64,000 bases of DNA from MVYY01 sp012517575 (GCA_031629035.1 JAVLUG010000027.1:241402-305401); one strand, 5' to 3'. Positions 55,638 through 64,000 are shown, numbered from the stretch's first letter. Notes: generated by a model from the sequence alone, not told the origin. Numbers and translations are program-made.

Positions 55638-56591
55638 ATGGACATATCAGTTGTTGTACCTTTATATAATGAAGAAGAATCGATTCGTCCACTTTATGAG
55701 TGGATTGAGCGGGTAATGAAGGAAAATAGGTTCAGTTACGAAGTGATTTTTGTGAACGACGGGAGTACCGATCGCTCTTGGGAAATTATAGAATCGTTGA
55801 AAGTATCTTCTCCCGAACAGGTACATGGAATAAAATTCAGAAACAATTACGGCAAATCGGTAGCTTTACATTTTGGATTTCAGGCAGCAAAAGGAGATGT
55901 TGTGATTACTATGGATGCAGATTTGCAGGATAGTCCAGATGAAATTCCGTCTTTGTACGATATGATTAAGAACCAGAATTATGATTTGGTTTCGGGTTGG
56001 AAAAAGAAACGGTATGATGCCAAACTTACCAAAAATTTTCCTTCAAAAATTTATAATGCAACAGCTCGACGCGTAACAAAACTTCAACTCCACGACATGA
56101 ATTGCGGGCTGAAAGCTTATCGCAATGAAGTAGTAAAAAGTATTGAGTTGTACGGCGAAATGCATCGGTACATTCCGTATCTTGCCAAAATAGCCGGTTT
56201 TTCCAAAATTGGCGAAAAAGTAGTGGAACATCGCAAACGCCAGTTTGGCACGACCAAATTTGGCTGGAATCGTTTTGTAAATGGTTATCTTGATCTGATG
56301 ACGCTTTGGTTTCTGTCGAAATTCGGGAAGCAACCCATGCACTTTTTTGGGCTCATTGGAACATTGATTTTTTTGTTGGGATTGATTGCGGTGATTGTGG
56401 TGGGCGCCAAAAAACTGATAGCCTTATCTGCCCATGTGTCTGCTCCGTTGGTAACCAGTTCACCATATTTTTATCTGGCCATTTTGGCTATGATTTTGGG
56501 TACGCAACTTTTTCTGGCGGGTTTTGTAGCGGAGCTGATTACCCGAAATTCCTCCGAAAGAAATAATTATCTGATAGAAAAGGAAATATAA
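55638..56591 (+). CDS. GT2 glycosyltransferase with C-terminal membrane anchor (GtrB/DPM-like)
   Basis: The 317-residue protein has a GT-A domain with SVVVPLYNEEESIRPL, VFVNDGSTDRSW and the DxD motif TMDADLQDSPDEI, then QFGTTKFGWNRF and two transmembrane helices at about 235-255 and 275-300. It would attach a nucleotide-activated sugar to polyprenyl phosphate. It is a separate gene from the similar GT2 at 9552-10541 and is diverged from it. It is 136 nt behind the DUF4199 gene. Confidence 0.88.
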   Translation: MDISVVVPLYNEEESIRPLYEWIERVMKENRFSYEVIFVNDGSTDRSWEIIESLKVSSPEQVHGIKFRNNYGKSVALHFGFQAAKGDVVITMDADLQDSPDEIPSLYDMIKNQNYDLVSGWKKKRYDAKLTKNFPSKIYNATARRVTKLQLHDMNCGLKAYRNEVVKSIELYGEMHRYIPYLAKIAGFSKIGEKVVEHRKRQFGTTKFGWNRFVNGYLDLMTLWFLSKFGKQPMHFFGLIGTLIFLLGLIAVIVVGAKKLIALSAHVSAPLVTSSPYFYLAILAMILGTQLFLAGFVAELITRNSSERNNYLIEKEI

Positions 56592-56660
56592 TTGGTTGAT
56601 ATTTTTCGGTTCGAAAAGAAAGAGTTTGTTTTTCTTCTGATAAAAGACCAAAAGCAGAAT

Positions 56661-57035
56661 ATGAAACAGTTGCTGATTGTCGGATTGGGTGGTTTTTTGG
56701 GGACGATAGCTCGTTATCTTGTTTCCAGAATTAATTTAATGGAAAATTTTTTGTCTTTGCCACTGGGTACGCTCACGGTAAATGTTACCGGTAGTTTTTT
56801 GATTGGTTTTTTAACTGGTTTGGCAAGCAAAAGTGAAATTTTATCGGCTGATATGCGTTTGTTTCTGATGGCAGGTTTTTGTGGCGGTTTCACAACTTTT
56901 TCGTCTTTTACCAATGAAAATTTGCAGTTGATACAGAATGGACAGTTTTTAAGTGCAGCCGTTTATATAGGTATCAGTCTTTTCTTGGGTTTTGTAGCTG
57001 TTTTTCTTGGGTTTGCCCTAACCAATTTGTTGTAA
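56661..57035 (+). CDS. crcB: Fluoride channel CrcB/Fluc
   Basis: The 124-residue protein has four transmembrane helices and CrcB motifs: LGGFLGTIARYLVSR, LTVNVTGSFLIGFLTG and GFCGGFTTFSSFTNE. Dimers form the two-pore fluoride exporter. I chose the ATG at 56661 because the longer frame from TTG 56592 adds a charged, unrelated stretch. The DUF190 gene starts 1 nt after the stop. I looked upstream for a fluoride riboswitch and did not recognise one. Confidence 0.93.
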   Translation: MKQLLIVGLGGFLGTIARYLVSRINLMENFLSLPLGTLTVNVTGSFLIGFLTGLASKSEILSADMRLFLMAGFCGGFTTFSSFTNENLQLIQNGQFLSAAVYIGISLFLGFVAVFLGFALTNLL

Positions 57036-57036
57036 G

Positions 57037-57390
57037 ATGAAAACAGACGAAAACAGTTTATTGAGAATTTATGCCAGCAGCACCGATAAAATGGGAAACG
57101 AACTGCTGTACGAACATTTGGTCTTTCTGGCAAAAGAAAGCGGTATTGCCGGTGTAACCGTTTATCGTGGAATCATGGGTTACGGATTGAGTAGCCGCAC
57201 AATTTCTTCTTCTCGTTTTTGGGAGTTGACAGAAAAACTTCCCGTTGTAGTTGAAATGATGGATACAACCGACAAACTCGAGAGCTTTTATCAAACGATA
57301 GAAGAAAAATTGAAAAATATTCCGAACGGTTGTCTGGTTACTCTGCAACCGGTTGAGGTGAAGCTCCACAAATATGGGAACAGAAAATAA
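57037..57390 (+). CDS. DUF190-family protein (CrcB partner)
   Basis: The 117-residue protein resembles DUF190: LRIYASSTDKMGNELLYEH, then ESGIAGVTVYRGIMGYG, and a ferredoxin-like alpha/beta pattern related to PII proteins. DUF190 genes commonly sit next to crcB and may regulate the channel or sense fluoride. It abuts crcB by 1 nt, so the two are one transcript. Confidence 0.9.
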   Translation: MKTDENSLLRIYASSTDKMGNELLYEHLVFLAKESGIAGVTVYRGIMGYGLSSRTISSSRFWELTEKLPVVVEMMDTTDKLESFYQTIEEKLKNIPNGCLVTLQPVEVKLHKYGNRK

Positions 57391-57418
57391 AAGTTTTTTC
57401 TAAAACATATCCAATATC

Positions 57419-57937
57419 ATGACCGAAATATTAACGTTGCTGATTCCTGCTCTACTCGTTTTGCTGACAGCTTACCTTTTGCTGGACAGACTTTTGAAAA
57501 ATGAAGAAAAACGTCGGGGTTTCGAATTGTTCAAAAGCAACTATGCTGTTATTACCCCCATCCGCTTGAGAGCCTACGAAAGATTGATGCTTGTACTGGA
57601 GCGAACAACGCCAAATAATTTGATTTTGAACACGTTAAAATCAGGAATGACCAACATAGAACTTCAGTCGCAGTTATTGAACAGTGTTCGACAGGAATTT
57701 GCACATAATCTTTCTCAACAAATTTATGTGAGCGATGAACTTTGGAATTATATTTCTGCTGCTCATGAAAGTTTGCTTCGGTTGATAAATATGTGTGCTT
57801 CGCAGTGTCAGCCAAATGAGCCAGCTTCTTTGCTGGCCCAGAAAATTGTGGAAGTTTATGCTGCCAGCGAAGAAACACCTACCGAAGTAGCCATACTGAA
57901 ACTGAAAGAAGAGGTGCGAAAATATTTTCAGCCTTAA
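57419..57937 (+). CDS. Conserved hypothetical Bacteroidota protein, single N-terminal membrane helix
   Basis: The 172-residue protein has one N-terminal transmembrane helix (about 3-24, LTLLIPALLVLLTAYLLLD), then a charged, mostly helical domain (RLRAYERLMLVLERTTP, QLLNSVRQEFAHNLSQQIY, LKLKEEVRKYFQP). I do not know its function. Its final codon overlaps the start of the next gene, so it belongs to the same operon. Confidence 0.75.
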   Translation: MTEILTLLIPALLVLLTAYLLLDRLLKNEEKRRGFELFKSNYAVITPIRLRAYERLMLVLERTTPNNLILNTLKSGMTNIELQSQLLNSVRQEFAHNLSQQIYVSDELWNYISAAHESLLRLINMCASQCQPNEPASLLAQKIVEVYAASEETPTEVAILKLKEEVRKYFQP

Positions 57938-58536
57938 TGCAAACATCTATGAAGAAGGAAAGTGGTAACAATGATTATTTTAACTTCAAAAATTTATTCA
58001 ACATTTTGAAAAATTTTCTTCATAACAACTTTATCAAATCAACAGTTTTCATTTGGATTACTGCTGTTTTCTTTTTTTCGACATCATGTAATGTTTCCGA
58101 TGAGGTTTGTCGAAAAGAAAAAAATTCCCGGCTCAAGGTGGGTTTTTATACTGCCATTTTGAATAGTTCAACCAACAATTACACTTTGTCAACGCTTTCT
58201 ATCGACAGTCTTACAGTAAACGGGGTGGATTCGCTTGGAAATATTATGGATTCCGTTCTATACAACAATTCTAAAAATCTTTCTTCCATCAAATTGCCGC
58301 TCAACAAATTTTCAAACGAATCGAAGTTTATCATTCGTTTTAACGACAGCATTCAGGACACGCTTACGGTTTTTCATACCAATTATGACCAGTATTTGTC
58401 GTTCGAATGTGGAATAATCAGAAATCATTTGATAGATACGGTTCTGATAACCAATCATTTTGTTGACTCGGTAAAAATTGAAGAACATAATGTTTCAACC
58501 ATCGATGCAGAACATTTACAGATATTTCATAATTAG
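57937..58536 (+). CDS. DUF6452-like lipoprotein
   Basis: The 199-residue protein has a hydrophobic segment at about 36-48 (STVFIWITAVFFF) followed by a possible lipobox Cys (FFSTSCNVSDEVCRKE), then a beta-rich domain with VGFYTAILNSSTNN and LSIDSLTVNGVDS. The start with 30 residues before the hydrophobic stretch is long for a signal peptide; an internal ATG at 57949 is an alternative, and the true start may be further downstream. DUF6452 and DUF6048 are typically adjacent in Bacteroidota and of unknown role, probably envelope-linked. Confidence 0.7.
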   Translation: MQTSMKKESGNNDYFNFKNLFNILKNFLHNNFIKSTVFIWITAVFFFSTSCNVSDEVCRKEKNSRLKVGFYTAILNSSTNNYTLSTLSIDSLTVNGVDSLGNIMDSVLYNNSKNLSSIKLPLNKFSNESKFIIRFNDSIQDTLTVFHTNYDQYLSFECGIIRNHLIDTVLITNHFVDSVKIEEHNVSTIDAEHLQIFHN

Positions 58537-59194
58537 TTTGTTTATTACTGTAGCAGTAAATTTTTCGGCAGCACAGAACAAAACGGCGGGCTCGGACAAA
58601 TCTTCTGAAGTGAAATGGTGGAACGGGTTTCTCGTCAAAATGGATGTGGTTTCTCCTGTTGTTACCGGTTTTTCCGACACCGAACATTTCGGTATGGAAG
58701 GAAGTGTTCAGTTCAATTTGAAAAGAAAAATTTTTCCTGTTTACGAAATAGGTTTTGGCGGTGCCGATAAACTTTCTTCCAATGCAATTCGTTTCAATAC
58801 CAACGGAGTTTTTCAAAGGATTGGCGTTGATTTTGGTTTACTTAAACAAAGCAATGATAAAGAATTAATTAACAATATGCTCACGGGCGGAGTTCGTTGG
58901 GGATGGTCTAATTTTAGTTATGATTTAACAAATCTTTCCCTGTCGGATGATTATTGGGGCGGTAGTCAGACATTAAATTTTGAAGGTCGGTCCACTACCA
59001 AAACATGGTATGAAATTGTGGTTGGAATCCAAGTACAGGTTTATAAAAATCTTTATATGGGGTGGAATATCAGAAATCGACATTTCTTTAAGGAAGACAC
59101 TTCAGGTAATATTGTGCCGTGGTATATTCCGGGATATGGAAAAAGTGGCAGTTCCAACACAGGATTTAATTACACCATTGGATATCACTTCTAA
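58505..59194 (+). CDS. DUF6048-like secreted protein
   Basis: The protein of about 229 residues has a signal peptide (MQNIYRYFIISLFITVAVNF, cleavage near SAA) and a beta-strand-rich body with alternating aromatic residues (LYMGWNIRNRHFF, NTGFNYTIGYHF at the end), like a small outer-membrane beta-barrel. I chose the ATG at 58505 because it starts the signal peptide. It overlaps the end of the DUF6452-like gene by 32 nt in another frame. Function unknown. Confidence 0.75.
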   Translation: MQNIYRYFIISLFITVAVNFSAAQNKTAGSDKSSEVKWWNGFLVKMDVVSPVVTGFSDTEHFGMEGSVQFNLKRKIFPVYEIGFGGADKLSSNAIRFNTNGVFQRIGVDFGLLKQSNDKELINNMLTGGVRWGWSNFSYDLTNLSLSDDYWGGSQTLNFEGRSTTKTWYEIVVGIQVQVYKNLYMGWNIRNRHFFKEDTSGNIVPWYIPGYGKSGSSNTGFNYTIGYHF

Positions 59195-59237
59195 AAACAT
59201 GAAATAACAAACACAACCTAACAACAAATTTTTTATT

Positions 59238-61262
59238 ATGAATTCAATTCAATTATTAAACAAGGCAGCCGATAACATACGCATTTTAGCAGCGGCTATG
59301 GTAGAAAAGGCAAAATCGGGTCATCCGGGTGGAGCCATGGGAGGCGCTGATTTTATAAACGTGCTTTTTTCGGAATTTTTGGAGTACGATCCTGAAAATC
59401 CTTCATGGGAAAGTCGCGATCGGTTTTTTCTTGATCCCGGCCACATGTCTACCATGTTGTATTCTGTTTTGGCTTTTTCCGGAAAATTCACTTTGGATGA
59501 ATTGGCGCAGTTTCGTCAATGGGGAAGTCCAACTCCGGGACATCCTGAATTAGACGTAAAGAGAGGAATTGAAAATACTTCGGGCCCACTCGGGCAAGGA
59601 CATACTTATGCCGTTGGAGCAGCCATTGCTGCAAAATTTTTAAAAGCACGTTTTGGCGATGTGATGAACCAAACCATATATGCCTACATTTCCGATGGCG
59701 GCGTGCAGGAAGAAATCTCACAAGGAGCAGGTCGAATTGCCGGACATCTGGGATTAGACAATCTAATTATGTTTTATGATTCCAACAATATTCAGCTTTC
59801 TACCGAAACGAAAGTTGTAACCAGTGAGAATACGGCTGAAAAATACAAAGCTTGGGGATGGAAAGTGATAGAAATTGACGGGAATGATGCGGTTCAAATT
59901 CGTCAAGCTTTGACGGAAGCCAAAGCAGAAAATGAGCGTCCTACGTTAATAATTGGTAAAACCGTCATGGGTAAGGGAATTCGGAAGGCAGACGGCAGTA
60001 GTTTTGAAAATCAAACTTCTACTCACGGAATGCCGATCAGCGAATGTGGCGCTTCTTTTGAGGAAACCATAAAACATTTGGGTGGCGATCCCGAGCATCC
60101 ATTTGTTATTTTTGAAGAAACGAAAGCACTTTATGAAAAACGCAAAAATGAATTGAAAGAAATAGTTGCAGAGAAAAAAGCAGCCAAAAAAGCTTGGGCA
60201 AAAGAACATCCAGAATTGGCCAAAAAACTCGAATTTTTCTTTTCGGGAAAATCTCCCGAAGTTAATTGGGAAGCTGTTGTTCAGCAACCAAATAAATCAA
60301 CTCGTGCAGCTTCGGCAACTGTTCTTGGCGAATTGGCCAAACAGGTTGAAAATATGATAACTGCCAGTGCTGATCTTTCTAATTCCGACAAGACGGATGG
60401 ATTTTTGAAGAAAACAAAAGCTTTTTCGAAAAACGATTTTTCCGGTTCATTTCTACAAGCCGGTGTATCGGAGCTGACAATGGCTTGTCTTTGTATCGGC
60501 ATGAGTTTACACGGCGGTGTTGTTCCAGCCTGCGGAACTTTTTTTGTGTTTTCCGATTACATGAAGCCTGCGGTTCGTATGGCTTCTTTAATGGAACAAC
60601 CGGTGAAATTCATCTGGTCGCATGATGCTTTTCGTGTTGGCGAAGATGGACCGACGCATCAGCCGGTGGAACAGGAAGCCCAGATACGTTTGATGGAAAA
60701 ATTGAAAAATCATCACGGACAAAATTCCATGTTGATTCTTCGCCCGGCAGATGTTGAAGAAACAACCGTTGCTTGGAAAATGGCGTTAGAAAATACCAAA
60801 ACTCCTACCGGTTTAATTCTTTCACGTCAGGATATTAAAGATCTTCCAGCCGTAAGCAGCCGCAAGGAAGAAGCCAAAAAAGCTGAAAAGGGCGCTTATG
60901 TAGTTCAGTGTGATGGAAACCCTGATGTAATTTTGCTTGCTTCGGGGTCGGAAGTTTCAACTTTGTATGAAGCTGCCATTTTACTTCGTAATGATGGAAT
61001 TCGGGTGCGGATTGTTTCCGTTCCTTCTGAAGGATTGTTCCGTTGTCAGTCAAAAGAATATCAGGAAAGAGTATTGCCACAGGAAGTGAAAAAGTTCGGA
61101 CTTACAGCGGGTTTGCCTGTAACTTTGCAAGGATTGATTAATAACAACGGAAAAGTTTTTGGAATGGAATCTTTCGGCTTCTCTGCTCCATACAAGGTTT
61201 TGGACCAAAAACTGGGATTTACCGGAGAAAATATCTATCATCAGATAAAATTGATGCTTTAA
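59238..61262 (+). CDS. tkt: Transketolase
   Basis: The 674-residue protein has the TPP-dependent domains in order: KSGHPGGAMGGADFINVLF, GPLGQGHTYAVGAAIAAKFL in pieces, the TPP-binding SDGGVQEEISQGAG ... DSNNIQLS, the central domain with EVSELTMACLCIGMSLHGGV, HDAFRVGEDGPTHQPVE (cofactor and substrate His), and a C-terminal domain. It transfers two-carbon units in the pentose phosphate pathway. The length is normal. It stands 43 nt after the DUF6048-like gene. Confidence 0.96.
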   Translation: MNSIQLLNKAADNIRILAAAMVEKAKSGHPGGAMGGADFINVLFSEFLEYDPENPSWESRDRFFLDPGHMSTMLYSVLAFSGKFTLDELAQFRQWGSPTPGHPELDVKRGIENTSGPLGQGHTYAVGAAIAAKFLKARFGDVMNQTIYAYISDGGVQEEISQGAGRIAGHLGLDNLIMFYDSNNIQLSTETKVVTSENTAEKYKAWGWKVIEIDGNDAVQIRQALTEAKAENERPTLIIGKTVMGKGIRKADGSSFENQTSTHGMPISECGASFEETIKHLGGDPEHPFVIFEETKALYEKRKNELKEIVAEKKAAKKAWAKEHPELAKKLEFFFSGKSPEVNWEAVVQQPNKSTRAASATVLGELAKQVENMITASADLSNSDKTDGFLKKTKAFSKNDFSGSFLQAGVSELTMACLCIGMSLHGGVVPACGTFFVFSDYMKPAVRMASLMEQPVKFIWSHDAFRVGEDGPTHQPVEQEAQIRLMEKLKNHHGQNSMLILRPADVEETTVAWKMALENTKTPTGLILSRQDIKDLPAVSSRKEEAKKAEKGAYVVQCDGNPDVILLASGSEVSTLYEAAILLRNDGIRVRIVSVPSEGLFRCQSKEYQERVLPQEVKKFGLTAGLPVTLQGLINNNGKVFGMESFGFSAPYKVLDQKLGFTGENIYHQIKLML

Positions 61263-61322
61263 AAAAGTGAAGAAATAAGAAGCGAATTTTGTTTCTTATT
61301 TCTTTCTATAACCGTTTTTGTC

Positions 61323-61889
61323 ATGGACAATGTTACCCTTATTTTTATAGGAATCGGGCTGGCTATGGATTGTTTTGCTGTGGCAATCAGCAAGGGAATC
61401 AGTGTTAAGAAATTCTACCTTTCTTCTACCTTGTTCATGGCATTTTTGTTTGGATTATTTCAGGCAGGGATGCCTTTAATTGGTTATTATGCTGGCAAAA
61501 GTTTTGTAAGTTTCATTAGTAAAAGCGATCATTGGATTGCTTTTGGTCTGTTGACTTTGATAGGCGGTAAGATGCTTTATGAGGGTTTGAAAAATCATCA
61601 ATCCACCAACAACGGCGAATCCAATCCCTTTCATTGGCTGAAAATTCTCACTCTGGCAATAGCAACCAGTATTGACGCATTAGCAACAGGGATAATTTTT
61701 GTTCCTTATCCTGAAGTTATTTGGAAGGCCATTTTCATCATTGGATTCATCAGTTTTCTTTTTGTTATCGCGGGGATGTTTATCGGCGTTCGGTTCGGGA
61801 AACGTTTTCATATAAAAGTTGAAGCTTTGGGAGGAATTATTCTGGTTGCACTGGGCATCAAAATCCTTATCGAACATACTTGTGCCTGA
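61323..61889 (+). CDS. mntP: Manganese efflux pump MntP
   Basis: The 188-residue protein has six predicted helices and the paired MntP motifs: MDCFAVAISKGISV early and ATSIDALATGIIF later, each with an Asp in the membrane. It exports Mn(II). It lies 60 nt after tkt. No manganese (yybP-ykoY) riboswitch is recognisable in that short spacer. Confidence 0.92.
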   Translation: MDNVTLIFIGIGLAMDCFAVAISKGISVKKFYLSSTLFMAFLFGLFQAGMPLIGYYAGKSFVSFISKSDHWIAFGLLTLIGGKMLYEGLKNHQSTNNGESNPFHWLKILTLAIATSIDALATGIIFVPYPEVIWKAIFIIGFISFLFVIAGMFIGVRFGKRFHIKVEALGGIILVALGIKILIEHTCA

Positions 61890-61938
61890 AAAAGCTGAAG
61901 AAAATTGATTTTCCTCTTCCTTTTTCCTGTCCGATTAG

Positions 61939-62343
61939 TCAAATTCCCGATTTTAACATGTCATCTTCGCCGATAGGCCGATATGGGCCTTCCTTAACTT
62001 CAAAAATGACGGTGCCGTTTTCAAGCACTTCCAATGTGTGAAATTGACCGGCAGGTATATCAATGCCGAATTTTCCTTTTTTTACGTTCAGTTCTGTTTC
62101 TTCCGTCAGATTTCCCTTATCATCATAGTATTTCACTAAAATACTGCCTCGTACCAGAAAATATGTTTCCGCCGTATGTCGATGCCTGTGGATGGGAAGT
62201 TTGGTGCCCGGCTCCATGGCATTGAGTAAACGTTGAACTTTATCTTCCAAATGTTCATGAAAATTGTAATTGACACGCAGTCGAACATTTTCTTTTGCTT
62301 GTCTGGTAAGTTCATTCAGCAATTTTTCATCAATCAGTTTCAT
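61939..62343 (-). CDS. WbuC-family cupin metalloprotein
   Basis: The 134-residue single cupin has an N-terminal MKLIDEKLLNELTRQA helix, the metal motif PIHRHRHTAETYFLVRGS (three His) and IDIPAGQFHTLEVLEN (fourth His). WbuC-like cupins are often found in O-antigen clusters and are proposed to act on sugars, but the reaction is unknown. Here it stands alone, convergent with mntP and 36 nt downstream of anSME, with which it may be co-transcribed. Confidence 0.85.
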   Translation of the reverse strand: MKLIDEKLLNELTRQAKENVRLRVNYNFHEHLEDKVQRLLNAMEPGTKLPIHRHRHTAETYFLVRGSILVKYYDDKGNLTEETELNVKKGKFGIDIPAGQFHTLEVLENGTVIFEVKEGPYRPIGEDDMLKSGI

Positions 62344-62379
62344 AGTAGAGGAATTTTAATTCAAAGAATTCACATAAAA

Positions 62380-63600
62380 TTATCTTTTCCAACTCATTAC
62401 ATTAGCAGGTGAACGGTGAAAAAACAGTTCATTAGCCATAAATTCCATATAAGGATAACTGTGACGGAAAAAGTTTGTGTATCCCCGACAAAGATAATTC
62501 AATCCATTTTCACCATCAGCCGTTTTTAAAATTCTGTTTTTTGGACATTCGCCCCTGCAGAGTTTTAAATATTCACATTTTTTACATTGCGATGGGAGCA
62601 AATCGCGCTTGTTTTGTCCAAATTGAAGCTGTTTTTCTGAAAATGCCATTTCAACCACCGTATGTGTTTTAATATTTCCCAGTTTGTATTCGGGAAACAC
62701 AAAATGATCGCATGAATAAACGTCACCGTTAAATTCCATGACCATTGCATGACCACAAGTTTCACCAAAAATACAGGTGCCGGGTTGCTCTCCAACCATA
62801 TTGGCCAATGTAGCATCGAAAAGTTGAACGAAATATCTGCCAACGTCTTTTTTGACCCATTCATCAAAAATCTGAATATAAAATTCCCCGAATTTTATGG
62901 GATCCACATTCCATGGAGCAATTTGTGAATCGGTATTCCCTTCAGGCGGCAATAAAATTAATCCGTCTTCACTATTTGTTGACAGTTGCTCCACAATAGG
63001 CGTAAATTGCATATATTGGCTACCAATTTCCTTAAAAAAATGATAGATTTCAAGTGGAAAATCAATGTTGTAATTGTGGATAACGGAAAGTGTATTAAAT
63101 TCCACCTGATGTTTCTGCAGCAGCTCGATGCCACGCATTACTTGTTTGAATGTTCCTTTTCCGCCCTTGTTTTTTCGGTAATAGTCATGACAATGTTCGG
63201 GCCCATCAATTGAGATGCCGATCAGAAAATTGTTGTCCTTGAAAAACCGGCACCATTCATCGTTCAGCAAAATTCCGTTTGTTTGCAGGCTGTTGTCGAT
63301 TTTTCTTCCTCTGCCATATTTTTTTTGAAAAGCAAGCGCTTTACGGTAAAATGAAATATCTCGGAGCAGCGGTTCGCCGCCGTGCCAAGTAAAAAGCACT
63401 TCTGGAACGGGTTGTGCCTGAATATAGCTTTCGATATATTTTTCGAGTACCAAATCATTCATTTCAAACGATTTGCGATTTTTGTAAAGTTTCTCCTTCT
63501 CCAGATAATAGCAATAAGAACAATTGAGGTTGCAAATGGAACCTGTAGGTTTCGCCATTAAATAAGTTGGCATCGAAAGCGGATTGAACAATATATCCAT
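62380..63600 (-). CDS. Anaerobic sulfatase-maturating enzyme (radical SAM/SPASM)
   Basis: The 406-residue protein has the radical-SAM cluster motif CNLNCSYC (Cys about 23, 27 and 30), LFTWHGGEPLL, GISIDGP, and a SPASM domain with Cys groups near the C-terminus (CGHAM, YSCDHF, CKKCEYLKLCRGECPKN). It oxidises a Cys or Ser of sulfatases to formylglycine without oxygen. No arylsulfatase gene is in this window. It has a leader of about 180 nt with a TATCTTTG box. It precedes the WbuC cupin by 36 nt. Confidence 0.93.
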   Translation of the reverse strand: MDILFNPLSMPTYLMAKPTGSICNLNCSYCYYLEKEKLYKNRKSFEMNDLVLEKYIESYIQAQPVPEVLFTWHGGEPLLRDISFYRKALAFQKKYGRGRKIDNSLQTNGILLNDEWCRFFKDNNFLIGISIDGPEHCHDYYRKNKGGKGTFKQVMRGIELLQKHQVEFNTLSVIHNYNIDFPLEIYHFFKEIGSQYMQFTPIVEQLSTNSEDGLILLPPEGNTDSQIAPWNVDPIKFGEFYIQIFDEWVKKDVGRYFVQLFDATLANMVGEQPGTCIFGETCGHAMVMEFNGDVYSCDHFVFPEYKLGNIKTHTVVEMAFSEKQLQFGQNKRDLLPSQCKKCEYLKLCRGECPKNRILKTADGENGLNYLCRGYTNFFRHSYPYMEFMANELFFHRSPANVMSWKR

Positions 63601-63777
63601 GAAAATCTGTTCTTTTGAAATCGAATATAATGTATGTGTGATGCTGGTTTATTAATTCAAATTCATGAGCAATTAATAAAATAAAATGAAATTTTAAAGG
63701 AGAAATGAAGCTAACCTTTATTCTAATGTGATAGATTACAGTATTCATTTTTGCCTATTAAAAACTTAACTGTATAA

Positions 63778-63785
63778 CAAAGATA
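63778..63785 (-). promoter_or_regulatory. Putative -7 element (TATCTTTG) for anSME
   Basis: Minus-strand TATCTTTG, matching TAnnTTTG, about 178 nt before the anSME ATG; no clear -33 element. Confidence 0.4.
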
Positions 63786-63947
63786 CGACAATTTGTTTAA
63801 TGAAAGCACCTATAAGTACATGAAAAGTTAATCACTATTGAGAAAAGACAAGGTATAATTAATTGATTGCCAATTGAGGTACTACCCATTTTTAGGACCA
63901 CTTTTGGTCATTTCTTAATTGAATTTCTATCATAATTTCTGATGATG

Positions 63948-64000
63948 AGGTGTTATATAACCGGAAATAACTCGCAGAGTTATTCTGGTTATTAACACCT
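63948..64000. repeat. Large near-perfect hairpin of about 24 bp at the window end
   Basis: AGGTGTTATATAACCGGAAA (continuing to 63973) pairs with the sequence ending ATTAACACCT at 64000, with a GCA loop, two single-base bulges and one G-U. Its role is unknown: terminator, attenuator or mobile-element end. Confidence 0.75.

Larger units (their letters stand above)
63601..64000. other. Gene-free AT-rich region upstream of anSME
   Basis: No convincing gene was found in this 400-nt stretch up to the window edge. It holds a minus-strand TATCTTTG box (63785-63778) that may be the anSME promoter, a small GACCA/TGGTC repeat near 63898-63909, and the large hairpin at 63948-64000. Confidence 0.6.

Noticed and set aside
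56500..56660. Fluoride riboswitch upstream of crcB
   Set aside because: The conserved GGNGAUGG and CUGAUGGCUCCUAC-like parts were not seen.
61263..61322. Manganese riboswitch upstream of mntP
   Set aside because: The 60-nt spacer is too short and shows no yybP-ykoY pattern.
63464..63748. 94-residue minus-strand frame over the anSME start
   Set aside because: It overlaps the well-supported radical-SAM gene in another frame and has no recognisable motif.
1..64000. CRISPR array, prophage, plasmid origin or rRNA operon
   Set aside because: No regularly spaced direct repeats, Cas genes, phage structural genes, replication proteins or rRNA sequence were seen.

Overview
The window reads as a chromosome segment of a strictly fermentative Bacteroidota, most likely order Bacteroidales. 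The evidence is the promoter consensus (TAnnTTTG) in front of several genes, a SusC/SusD pair driven by an ECF sigma/FecR pair, type IX secretion (PorZ plus T9SS-type C-terminal domains), an anaerobic radical-SAM sulfatase-maturating enzyme, and Bacteroidota-restricted families such as DUF4199 and DUF6452/DUF6048. I cannot name the genus.

Layout. 1-0.7 kb: 5' part of a Na+-dependent NSS transporter, divergent from rdgB. 1.6-4 kb: porZ. 4-14.8 kb: one tightly packed plus-strand operon for a surface glycan (acyltransferase, phosphoethanolamine-transferase-like protein, two GT-C enzymes, GtrA, GT2, GT4, an asparagine-synthase-like amidotransferase and a flippase). 15-28 kb: housekeeping genes (folE, SPOR protein, ispD, recG, ndk, a LysM/M23 peptidase, ahcY, TatD-like, S41 protease, pnuC plus NR kinase, serine acetyltransferase, THUMP RNA methyltransferase) ending at tRNA-Leu(CAA). 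28.2-30.9 kb: two insertion sequences. 31-52.6 kb: an accessory block, all on the minus strand, that is a polysaccharide utilization locus (PUL). 53-63.6 kb: core genes again (prfC, DUF4199, GT2, crcB/DUF190, DUF6452/DUF6048, transketolase, mntP), then a WbuC cupin and anSME. The window closes in a large hairpin.

How the PUL could work. The sigma/FecR pair and the STN domain on SusC form a trans-envelope switch that senses the imported glycan. SusCD imports it. Two tandem GH89 enzymes would remove alpha-linked GlcNAc. Two small secreted endonuclease/exonuclease/phosphatase (EEP) enzymes flank a lipoprotein that looks like a degenerate EEP. A GntP-type permease and a glycerate kinase follow. 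A third EEP domain is fused to a beta-helix and a T9SS tail. No nuclease-type or sugar-processing logic alone explains this set. My working hypothesis is a PUL for a phosphodiester-containing alpha-GlcNAc glycan that releases glycerate or a related acid. This is inference, but it is the most unusual system in the window.
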